From Actinomycetota bacterium (GTDB lineage: Bacteria; Actinomycetota; Actinomycetes; Streptosporangiales; Streptosporangiaceae), in assembly GCA_003168295.1 (NCBI GenBank), contig PMST01000693.1, forward strand, positions 37,693 to 74,050: 36,358 bases of DNA, in the 5' to 3' direction. This document shows, in pieces, positions 24,529-31,267 of the stretch. Position 1 is the stretch's first letter, and each line of letters starts with the position of its first letter. Made by a program: the position numbers and the translations under genes. The notes below the pieces were generated by a model. That model did no database searches. It saw only the letters and a program-made list of their open reading frames with translations, and was not told where the DNA came from.

Positions 24529-25218
24529 ATGGCTGACGCCGAGACCGGGCTGATAACCCTGCCGCCGCATCTCGATCACGAGGCACTAGCCCACGCCCAG
24601 CAGGAAACGCTGAACACCCCGCGACGGCCGTACGGAATCCCCGCCAGGGTGCTGTTCGCGCTGCTCGACGTCCTCTACCGGCGCAAGCGGACGCTGTCCA
24701 AGTTCAAGGTCCTCGAACTGGTCGCGCGGGTTCCCTACCAGAGCTGGGAGCAGGTCGCCTACATCGCCATCACCCATGTCGCGCTGCGCCCGGGGCTGGC
24801 CCGCCGCATCCACGACCGGGTGGCGCAGGCCCGGGTCCAGCAGGACAACGAGCAATGGCACCTGCTGATCCTGGAGGAGCTCGTGGCCAGCACGGGCAAA
24901 AAAGAGTCCCGCTTGCTTTACTACTGGATCCCGCAGGCCATCGCGTTCGTCTACTACCAGGTGTCCTGGCTTCTGTACGTGCTTCACCCGGCCTGGTCCT
25001 ATCAGCTCAACGCCGACTTCGAAGATCATGCCGAGCACGAGTACATGACGCTGGTCACCGAGCACCCGGAATGGGAAAAGGAGCCGTTTACCTCGGCGTT
25101 CGAGGCCGACTACGGCAGCTTCGAGTCGCTGGCCGACCTGTTCAGGCAGATCGGCCACGACGAGCGAGTGCACAAGCAGGAAAGCCTGGAGCAGATGCGC
25201 CAGCCCCATTTCCGCTGA
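24529..25218 (+). CDS. Alternative oxidase (AOX)-family di-iron protein
   Basis: Membrane-associated di-iron carboxylate protein of 229 residues. All six metal ligands of alternative oxidases align: Glu63 in LELVARVP (AOX LETVAAVP), Glu108 and His111 in NEQWH (AOX NERMH), Glu165 in FEDHAEHEY (AOX LEEEAxHxY, with the redox Tyr at 172), and Glu212 and His215 in DERVH (AOX DEAHH). A hydrophobic, aromatic-rich segment (~129-158) fits monotopic membrane binding. AOX oxidises quinol with O2 without proton pumping. Sitting 9 bp after the decarboxylase gene with a gggggag site, it may instead oxidise or hydroxylate a quinol-like pathway intermediate. Confidence 0.82.
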   Translation: MADAETGLITLPPHLDHEALAHAQQETLNTPRRPYGIPARVLFALLDVLYRRKRTLSKFKVLELVARVPYQSWEQVAYIAITHVALRPGLARRIHDRVAQARVQQDNEQWHLLILEELVASTGKKESRLLYYWIPQAIAFVYYQVSWLLYVLHPAWSYQLNADFEDHAEHEYMTLVTEHPEWEKEPFTSAFEADYGSFESLADLFRQIGHDERVHKQESLEQMRQPHFR

Positions 25219-25227
25219 GCCCCGTTT

Positions 25228-25241
25228 CCGTCCAGGGACGG
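25228..25241. terminator. Weak hairpin between convergent genes
   Basis: ccgtc (25228-25232) pairs with gacgg (25237-25241) around a 4-base loop in the 47-bp gap between the AOX-like and GNAT genes. The stem is short, so terminator function is tentative. Confidence 0.3.
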
Positions 25242-25265
25242 CGCGCTTGCTTTCCTGCTGGTGCG

Positions 25266-25859
25266 TCAGGACGTGAGTCCGGCGCGGAGGGCGGCCGCCT
25301 CGGCCACATGGGCGGCGGCGACGCGTGATCTGTCCGCGGGCAGCTCGAGCCCGGCCAGCTGCAACCTCAGCTCGATGCTGCCGGAGTCCCGGGCGGAGGT
25401 CGACGGGACGTTCAGGGCCTGGAGCAGGTGGAGCATCGGCCTGTTCGAGGCCAGCACCACGGCCGTCAGCGATGCCATGCCGCTCACCACCGCGACGTCC
25501 ACCAGCCGCTGCAACAGCCGGGTGCCCAGCCCTAGGTGGTGCAGCGCGTCGTCGACGATCAAGGCGATCTCCGCGTCGGTGCGCCCGGCCTGGCCTTCGT
25601 ACCTGGCGACCCCGGCCAGCTCCCCGGTGTTCCTGACACCGACCAAGGCGAACCGCCACTCCTCGGAGATGCCGGTGAACCGCAGGATCTCGGCCGGGGT
25701 CAGCACGGGCTTGAAACCGAAATAACGCCGGTAGACGCTGTCCGGCGACAGCCGCGCGTGCAGCCCCGCGAGCTGGTCGCCGTCGGCGAGCCGGATCGGA
25801 CGGACACCGATCCGCTCGCCGTCACGTAGCTCGAGTTCGTCGATGATCCGGATAGCCAC
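25266..25859 (-). CDS. GNAT-family N-acetyltransferase
   Basis: Acetyltransferase of 197 residues with the GNAT core: EIALIVDDALHHLGLGTRLL (~97-116, acetyl-CoA pyrophosphate loop) and ASNRPMLHLLQALN (~137-150). The N-terminal region (RPIRLADGDQLAGLHARLSP, YRRYFG) is like that of GNAT domains attached to acyl-CoA-ligase-type lysine acetyltransferases in actinomycetes. Free-standing here; the substrate is unknown. GTG start, weak ribosome site. No clear link to the catabolic operons on either side. Confidence 0.82.
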   Translation of the reverse strand: MAIRIIDELELRDGERIGVRPIRLADGDQLAGLHARLSPDSVYRRYFGFKPVLTPAEILRFTGISEEWRFALVGVRNTGELAGVARYEGQAGRTDAEIALIVDDALHHLGLGTRLLQRLVDVAVVSGMASLTAVVLASNRPMLHLLQALNVPSTSARDSGSIELRLQLAGLELPADRSRVAAAHVAEAAALRAGLTS

Positions 25860-25898
25860 GAAAACACGATCGGCGTCCGCGCGTCGGGGGTCAAGGCC

Positions 25899-25916
25899 GT
25901 TCCCGGCGTGCGGAAC
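25899..25916. promoter_or_regulatory. Palindrome GTTCC-N8-GGAAC
   Basis: gttcc (25899-25903) and ggaac (25912-25916) lie in the 185-bp divergent region between the GNAT gene and the flavin reductase-GntR fusion. This is a candidate operator for the GntR module of the fusion or for an IclR protein. The rest of 25860-26044 shows no gene. Confidence 0.3.
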
Positions 25917-26044
25917 ACGGCACCGCGATCAGCCGCCGGCCTCGGCGAGGCTTATCGCTGAACGGAACGAGCCGGGGTCTGGCCAGGGAAGGATGCCAGA
26001 CTGAACCAGAGCGACACGAGATAGTCGATGACAGCGGAGCACCC

Positions 26045-27181
26045 TTGAGACCAGTCGATGAGCAGCCGCTGGATGCTGGAGCCTTCCGGCAGGTTATCGG
26101 CCGGTTCATGAGCGGCGTGGTGGTGATCACCGCGACGCACCAGGGCGAGCGCCGCGGGATGACGGTGAGCGCAGTCGCGTCCCTGTCGCTTGATCCTCCG
26201 ATGATCGTGACGTGCCTGAACGCGGCGAGCGCCACGCAGGAGGCGGTCCGCCAGGCCGGCGCGTTCGCGGTTAACATCCTGGCCGAGGACCAGGAACATC
26301 TGGCCGGGCTCTTCGCCCGGCCAGGCGCCGATCCGTTCCTTGATCTGCCCTGCGAGCCCGGGATCACCGGCGCGCCCATCCTGGCGGGCGCGCTCGCGGT
26401 GCTCGAATGCCAGGTTGTACAGGAGGTACGGGGCGGATCTCACCGCGTCCTGCTCGCCAGCGTCGTACGGGCCAGCGCTGGCGAGGGCTCGCCGCTGGCC
26501 TACTTCCGCGGCCGGTTCGGCCGGATCGAGCTGATCCAGGACGCCGAGGCGTACGGGCGGCTCAGGGACCTCATCTTGACGCGGCAGGTGAGCGCCGATG
26601 AGCGACTGGACGTGGAGCGACTGGCCGGCCAGCTGAAGAGTTCCCCTTCGGCCGTGCAGTACGCGCTGACCCGGCTGGTGACCGAGAACCTGGTGATCAG
26701 GGAGGACCGGGGCCACGTGGTCAAGCCGCTTGACGTCGCCACTTCCAACGAAGCTCATGACGCCAGGATGGCGATCGAACTCGGCGTAGCCGAGATGACG
26801 GTGGGGCACCTAAGCCAAGACCAGCTGTCCGGACTGCGGCGGCTGGCCCAGGCGACGGTCGACGTCCTGCGCCGGGATGATCCGGACGGCATAGCCTCCT
26901 ACGCGCTGGCCAACCAGGAGTTCCACCGCTACCTGGTGGCCACCGCCGGGGTGGATGCGCTGTCCGCCGTCTATGAGCAGCTCGCCATCGCCGACCTGAT
27001 CTCCCGGGCGCTGCGGACCCAGGACGAGATCGAGGGCATCCTGGCGCATGAGCACCTGGACCTCGTGCAGGCCTACGAACGAGCCGATCGTGACGCCGTA
27101 CGGGAGATCATCATCCGGCACACCGCGCACGCCAAGCAAACCCAGCAGCGTGGCATCGAAAGAGCCGGTGGTCAGCTGTAG
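26045..27181 (+). CDS. Flavin reductase fused to GntR/FCD-type regulator
   Basis: Fusion protein of 378 residues. Residues ~10-160 are a split-barrel flavin reductase (FRQVIGRFMSGVVVITA, GMTVSAVASLSLDPPMIV, LAYFRGRFGRI), the kind that supplies FADH2/FMNH2 to two-component monooxygenases. Residues ~165-235 form a GntR-type winged helix (DVERLAGQLKSSPSAVQYALTRL) and ~255-370 an FCD-like helical ligand domain (NQEFHRYLVATAG, HEHLDLVQAYERAD). TTG start at 26045 follows ggag at 5 bp, and no alternative start precedes the flavin domain. No monooxygenase partner is encoded in the window. It could tie gene control to flavin or aromatic ligand state; that is inference. Confidence 0.85.
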   Translation: MRPVDEQPLDAGAFRQVIGRFMSGVVVITATHQGERRGMTVSAVASLSLDPPMIVTCLNAASATQEAVRQAGAFAVNILAEDQEHLAGLFARPGADPFLDLPCEPGITGAPILAGALAVLECQVVQEVRGGSHRVLLASVVRASAGEGSPLAYFRGRFGRIELIQDAEAYGRLRDLILTRQVSADERLDVERLAGQLKSSPSAVQYALTRLVTENLVIREDRGHVVKPLDVATSNEAHDARMAIELGVAEMTVGHLSQDQLSGLRRLAQATVDVLRRDDPDGIASYALANQEFHRYLVATAGVDALSAVYEQLAIADLISRALRTQDEIEGILAHEHLDLVQAYERADRDAVREIIIRHTAHAKQTQQRGIERAGGQL

Positions 27182-27246
27182 GACCTGCCCCAAACGCGCC
27201 TGACCGGGCCTGACCCGGGAGATTCAATCGAGTAAAGGAGCATCGC

Positions 27247-27582
27247 ATGGCCGGTTACCAGTCGTTCTCGCTCGACGCCGTGGAGAAAGCACAGAGCTCT
27301 TCGGCCGCCGCCTACCGGGAGTTCCTGCGGCGACCCGGCTTCTCGATGGGCCTGTACCTGCTGCCCGCGGGCAGCCAGGATGCTCAGCACCCGCACAGCG
27401 CGGACGAGGTCTACACCATCCAGCACGGCCGGGCCCAGCTCGAAGTCGAAGGTGAGAGGTTCGGCGTCGGGCCGGGCGACGTTATCTCGGTGGACCGCGG
27501 CCGGGACCACCACTTCCTTAACATCACCGAGGACCTGACCGTCCTGGTCATCTTCGCTCCGCCGGACAACCCAGAAGCATAA
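27247..27582 (+). CDS. Small cupin-domain protein
   Basis: Single-domain cupin of 111 residues. The first cupin motif has His48, His50 and Glu54 (HPHSADEVYTIQHG) and the second has His88/His89 (GRDHHFLNI), giving a likely complete mononuclear metal site. Strong aaaggag site. It lies between the flavin reductase fusion and the RidA gene, 10 bp from the latter, in an apparent operon. It is too short and too divergent to call 3-hydroxyanthranilate dioxygenase, though a metal-dependent role in the pathway is possible. Confidence 0.8.
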   Translation: MAGYQSFSLDAVEKAQSSSAAAYREFLRRPGFSMGLYLLPAGSQDAQHPHSADEVYTIQHGRAQLEVEGERFGVGPGDVISVDRGRDHHFLNITEDLTVLVIFAPPDNPEA

Positions 27583-27592
27583 GACTGGTGTC

Positions 27593-27979
27593 GTGAAGGA
27601 AATCGAGACGGCGGACGCGCCCCTCCACACGGGGCCGGTGCCGCAGGCGGTGGAATCGGGCGGCTGGATCTTTGTCTCGGCGCTGTTCGGAAACGATCCG
27701 CAGACCGGCAAGCGGCCGGCGGGGGCAGGCGAGGAGGCGGACCAGCTCTTCACGAACCTGGCCGCCATCCTCGCCGCGGCCGGCGCGGGCCTGTCCGATG
27801 TCGTGCGGGTCGGCATCTTCATGCGGGACCTGCAGCGGGATCGGCCCGCTTTCAATGAGGCGTGGACCCGGCATTTCGGCGACCACCGGCCCGCCCGGTC
27901 CGCGGTCGAGGTGAAGGATTTCGGTCGGCCCGGCGAGGGCGTCCGCTACATGGTGGAGGCCCAAGCGCACCGAGGCTAA
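27593..27979 (+). CDS. RidA-family enamine/imine deaminase
   Basis: RidA/YjgF-fold protein of 128 residues with the conserved Arg102 (ARSAVEV) and C-terminal Glu122 (VEAQAHR) that hold the substrate in this family, plus SGGWIFVSALFGNDPQTG. The family hydrolyses reactive enamines, and 2-aminomuconate deaminases of aminophenol and anthranilate pathways belong to it. With an ACMSD-type decarboxylase and a 4-oxalocrotonate-type decarboxylase in the same window, a 2-aminomuconate-type substrate is a reasonable inference, not shown. GTG start with a weak site. Its last 30 bases are duplicated just downstream. Confidence 0.83.
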   Translation: MKEIETADAPLHTGPVPQAVESGGWIFVSALFGNDPQTGKRPAGAGEEADQLFTNLAAILAAAGAGLSDVVRVGIFMRDLQRDRPAFNEAWTRHFGDHRPARSAVEVKDFGRPGEGVRYMVEAQAHRG

Positions 27980-28074
27980 GCGTAAAGGTGGAGGCCCAGG
28001 CGCACCGGGGCTGACCGTCCGCCGCAGACGGTCAGCCCCGGTGCGCTCGCTGCAGGGGGTCAGCTCTGGTGCGC
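27952..28074. repeat. Cluster of short duplications at the 3' end of the RidA gene
   Basis: A 31-bp unit (27952-27982, end of the RidA gene) recurs with 4 mismatches at 27987-28017, a 35-bp period. A reverse-oriented copy forms the right arm of the hairpin at 28027-28046, and its core gtcagc(cc/tc)yggtgcgc appears again at 28059-28074. The terminator therefore seems to have been built from duplicated and inverted coding sequence. Confidence 0.7.
28000..28046. terminator. Strong 20-bp hairpin terminator
   Basis: Perfect 20-bp stem (28000-28019 with 28027-28046) and a 7-base loop, between the RidA gene and the convergent stress-protein-like gene. It is very GC-rich and has no U-tract. It probably acts on both strands. 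Confidence 0.8.
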
Positions 28075-28087
28075 AGCCGTACGGTGC

Positions 28088-28537
28088 TCAGACATACGGG
28101 CCGAACTCCCCGAGGTTCCGCAGGAAATCGGGCGAGGCCTCGACGTGCTTCACCGGGATCTTGTATTTATCCTCGACCCTGTCCGGGAACTTCTGCGCCA
28201 GCCAGCGGGAGCGCCGCGGCGCATAAGTGGAGACGAGGACTTCGTCGTAAGTCCGCTGCTTGAATTCCTCGTCGACCGCATCGAGCGGATCTGGCGGCCC
28301 GATGTGGTAATCAAGCGGAATGCCGGCGAGCTGGAAGCGCCGTACGGCTGCCTCGGCCATCCGGGTCGCCACTTCTTCGTCTTCCCCTTTGACCTCACCA
28401 AGATATTGCCGGACGTGCGTGGCCGGCACGAGGAGGGTGAACGTTGCATCCTTGTCCTGGGCCAGAATGGACTCGGCTTCTTGCACCACTTCCGGGTTGG
28501 CCGCCGTCTCGCCGCCGACGATGAGATACCGAGCCAC
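28088..28537 (-). CDS. Universal stress protein-like small protein
   Basis: Protein of 149 residues with an alternating beta/alpha pattern: RYLIVGG at the N-terminus, TFTLLVPATHV, then a MAEAAVRRFQLAGIPLDYHIG helix-strand and YDEVLVSTYAPRRSRWLAQKFPDRVE. This resembles the actinobacterial Usp-like group in which the second half carries the STYAPRRSRW motif. Nucleotide binding is uncertain, because the classic GxxGx(9)GS loop is not evident. GTG start with an aaaggag site. It lies 58 bp after the MFS gene on the same strand, so it is possibly co-transcribed with the importer. Confidence 0.65.
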   Translation of the reverse strand: MARYLIVGGETAANPEVVQEAESILAQDKDATFTLLVPATHVRQYLGEVKGEDEEVATRMAEAAVRRFQLAGIPLDYHIGPPDPLDAVDEEFKQRTYDEVLVSTYAPRRSRWLAQKFPDRVEDKYKIPVKHVEASPDFLRNLGEFGPYV

Positions 28538-28595
28538 CTTAACTCCTTTGCATTGCCGAGTGGTCGCGAAAGGCTAGTGCTCGCGAAGGATGAGG

Positions 28596-29927
28596 TCATT
28601 CTATGACGATGCGTTCTACGCGGTCGACCAGGAAGATGTACGACAGCGCCCCGACCCCCGCGAGGATCGCGATGTAGAGCAGGCCGTAGGCGAAGGATCC
28701 GGTCGCGCTGAGGATGATGCTGATCACGAACGGCGAGAGCGCCCCGCCCGCATTGGCGAAGAAGTTGAACAGGCCGCCGGTCAGCGCGATCATGTTGCCC
28801 GGAGCGATGTCGGACAGCAGGGTCCAGGCGGTGGCCGACGCCATCCCCTGGGCGAAGAAGGCGATCGAGAAGAACAAGATGACGAGCGCCGGCGCGGCCA
28901 CGTAGTTGTCGAGGATGATGATCATCGAGAGGATCAGCCCGGTGATGATGGGGGCCTTGCGAGCGATGCTCGTCGCCACGCCGCGGCGCAGCATCCAGTC
29001 CGACCCGGCACCGCCGACCATGGTGCCGATCAGCGCGCACAGGTACGGGATGATAGCCATGATGCCGGCCTTGAGCAGGGTGAAATGCTTCTGCTCGACC
29101 AGGTAGTCCGGGAACCAGGTCAGGAAGAAGAACAGCGTCGAGGTATTCGCGAACTGGCCGATCAGCGCTCCGAGCATGCGCTTCTTGCGGATGAGCTTGA
29201 AGATGTTAGAGAGCTTCGCGTGGCTGCGGGGTTGGCCTTCGACGTGTACCGCCGCTATGGCACCGCCCCCCCTTTCGATGTGCTCGAGCTCGGCCTCCGA
29301 TACCCGCTTGTCACTCTGGGGGCTGTCCCGGATCCAGCCGAGCCAGACGAACGCGAACGCGAGGCCGAGCCCGCCGGTCAGGTAGAACACCGAATGCCAC
29401 CCGTACTGCGTCGCCATCCAGGCCAGCAGGGGGGCGGCAATGGCTAGCCCGACATACTCACCCGCGGTATACGAGCCTGTGGCCGCGCCGCGCTCCCTGG
29501 TCGGGAACCACCTGCTGACCAGGGTGTTGTTGGCGGGAAAGGCAGGTGTCTCGGCCGCGCCCAGAGCGAGCCGCAGCCCGAGCAGGGAGCCGAATCCCCT
29601 GGCCAGGCTGATGCACCCGGTGACGATCGACCAGAAGATCAGGGCGACCCCGAAGGTTTTCCTCGGCCCGATCCGTTCGAGGACCCATCCGCCGGGGATC
29701 TGCAAGGCCGCGTAGGTCCACGAGAACCCGGAGAAGATCAGGCCCATCTCGACGTCGCTGATGTGCAGTTGCTTTTTGATAATCGGCGCAGCGATCGAGA
29801 GATTCGCGCGGTCCAGGTAGTTGATTGCGGTGGCGATAACGATGATCGCCAGAATCCAGTAGCGGACACGAGTGGTAGAAGCCCTTGAGGGCCTTTCGAT
29901 ATCTTGAACCTGTGTTCTCGTGGCCAT
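28596..29927 (-). CDS. MFS transporter, anion:cation symporter (ACS) type
   Basis: Twelve-helix major facilitator of 443 residues. NYLDRANLSIAAPIIKK in helix 1 and GGWVLERIGPRKTFG (loop 2-3 motif) mark the ACS family, which imports organic anions such as hexuronates, glucarate, phthalate and aromatic or alicyclic acids by H+ symport. ANNTLVSRWFPTRERG in the helix 4-5 region is also typical. ATG 29927 has a taggag site; an upstream ATG at 29948 is less likely. It lies next to the TIM-barrel/KstD-like/AroE block, so uptake of the substrate for that block is the likely role. Confidence 0.87.
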   Translation of the reverse strand: MATRTQVQDIERPSRASTTRVRYWILAIIVIATAINYLDRANLSIAAPIIKKQLHISDVEMGLIFSGFSWTYAALQIPGGWVLERIGPRKTFGVALIFWSIVTGCISLARGFGSLLGLRLALGAAETPAFPANNTLVSRWFPTRERGAATGSYTAGEYVGLAIAAPLLAWMATQYGWHSVFYLTGGLGLAFAFVWLGWIRDSPQSDKRVSEAELEHIERGGGAIAAVHVEGQPRSHAKLSNIFKLIRKKRMLGALIGQFANTSTLFFFLTWFPDYLVEQKHFTLLKAGIMAIIPYLCALIGTMVGGAGSDWMLRRGVATSIARKAPIITGLILSMIIILDNYVAAPALVILFFSIAFFAQGMASATAWTLLSDIAPGNMIALTGGLFNFFANAGGALSPFVISIILSATGSFAYGLLYIAILAGVGALSYIFLVDRVERIVIE

Positions 29928-30010
29928 ATCGCTCCTAAGTACGGGCATGAGCTGCCAAAGAAGGTGCTAACGGCAAGATAACTCCTGGTAAAAGACGTGC
30001 CACCGTTCTT

Positions 30011-30023
30011 TCCGCTGAGCGGA
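30011..30023. promoter_or_regulatory. Palindrome TCCGCTGAGCGGA upstream of MFS gene
   Basis: A perfect 6+1+6 palindrome lies 84 bp upstream of the MFS start, in a 273-bp region without genes. It shares TTCCGCT/AGCGGA with the arms at 21286-21314 before the MBL gene, suggesting one regulator for both promoters. The rest of 29928-30200 shows nothing further that I can support. Confidence 0.45.
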
Positions 30024-30200
30024 TTCGGGGTCCTCCAGCGCGCAAGGCGGGCGCACCTCTCGCGATAGAGCGATTCCCGGCTGGCGGAAACGGGACGGGC
30101 CGCGCCGCGACCTAGCTCTAATATCAGACTGGCAGTGCCGCCGGTCCCAGGGAGCGAGGACACCGCATTCGGGACCTAGCCGGAACGGCGGCCGCGGATG

Positions 30201-31073
30201 CTAGGGCGCTATTGTGGCGCCATCCGTGGGGGCGGCCACCTGCAGGAGACGGGCCACGGACTGCCGGGCGCGGCGGGCGAACTCGATCGGGCCGAGTGAT
30301 TCAAGCAGGGCAACGTTAGGTGTCTCTACGCTGAACGCCAGGCCTGCGGGCAGCGCCGCGATGATCTCGGCCAGGGGAAGTTCACCGTCGCCTGGCAGCA
30401 GGCGCACCGCGCGGGCTTCCAGGGCCAGGTCCGTGATCCCCTCGACGGATTGCCCGCGGGGAAGTTCCCGCGGCCGCGGCAGGTTATGCGGGGCGGCCAG
30501 CGGCGCGTCACAGAGCTGGCAGTAGGCGATCAGCTTGGGATCAAGCGCACCCACGTTGCCTGGTGTGCCGCCGCTGCGCTGCAGGTGGAGCGGATCGATG
30601 ATGATCCCGCCGCCGGACTCGCCGACCAGCACGGCCGCGTCGGCGAGGGTCTTCACCTGCATGTAGGGGATGGCTTCTATCGCCGGGCGCAGGCCGTAGG
30701 GGCGTGCGGCCTCCGCCAGCGCCGCGAAGGTGTCCCGAGCCCTGTGCAGGTCAGGATCGTCGCCCATGACGTTGATGAAACTGGCGCCAAGAGCGGCCGC
30801 CGTATCGAACAAATGCTCGTATTTCGCGATGACTGTATGCGGGTCGATACGGATGATCTCCGCGTCGAGCACTCGCACGCCGGTGTCAGCCATCCGGCGG
30901 AGCGTCTCGGCGAGCATCGGCGAGCCGACCCTCATCGGCCATTCTTCTTCGGTGGGACCGATGGGCGCCACCCGGATACCGACCGCGTCGAAGCCGGCGT
31001 CATGGGCCAGCGACACCCAGTCTGGCGGTGCGGTATCGAGCATGGTCAGGTGACCAATGCCGACCAGCGGCAT
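30201..31073 (-). CDS. TIM-barrel sugar-phosphate isomerase/epimerase-family protein 1
   Basis: AP-endonuclease-2-type TIM barrel of 290 residues. Likely metal ligands are Glu133 (PAIEAIP), Asp160 and His163 in DPLHLQRSGGTP, Gln186 (YCQLCDAP), and a Glu in FSVETPN. The fold includes xylose isomerase-like enzymes, inosose dehydratase and 3-dehydroshikimate dehydratase, which turns dehydroshikimate into protocatechuate. ATG 31073 with gaggcc upstream is preferred; a longer in-frame start near 31274 lacks homology. It is a clear paralogue of the protein at 33025. Divergently transcribed from the KstD-like gene; the 194-bp gap shows no clear operator. Confidence 0.82.
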   Translation of the reverse strand: MPLVGIGHLTMLDTAPPDWVSLAHDAGFDAVGIRVAPIGPTEEEWPMRVGSPMLAETLRRMADTGVRVLDAEIIRIDPHTVIAKYEHLFDTAAALGASFINVMGDDPDLHRARDTFAALAEAARPYGLRPAIEAIPYMQVKTLADAAVLVGESGGGIIIDPLHLQRSGGTPGNVGALDPKLIAYCQLCDAPLAAPHNLPRPRELPRGQSVEGITDLALEARAVRLLPGDGELPLAEIIAALPAGLAFSVETPNVALLESLGPIEFARRARQSVARLLQVAAPTDGATIAP

Positions 31074-31267
31074 ATCGGCCTCCTCAGTGTCCTCATCAAT
31101 GCTGCGACGGTCCCAACTCTCAGGACGCTGCCTGGCCGGCGTCGCGGACGCAACGCACATCCCGTCCAGTGGCAGGAACCGCCTCCCCATGCTGGGGCAC
31201 CGGCTGGCCGTTCCGGTCAGCGGGATCAAGAGCCCCGTGCGCGTGACCCCGGTGGCACATTGACAGC

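Noticed and set aside
27247..27582. Cupin as 3-hydroxyanthranilate 3,4-dioxygenase
   Set aside because: Too short (111 residues) and lacks the extended family features; only a generic cupin is supported.
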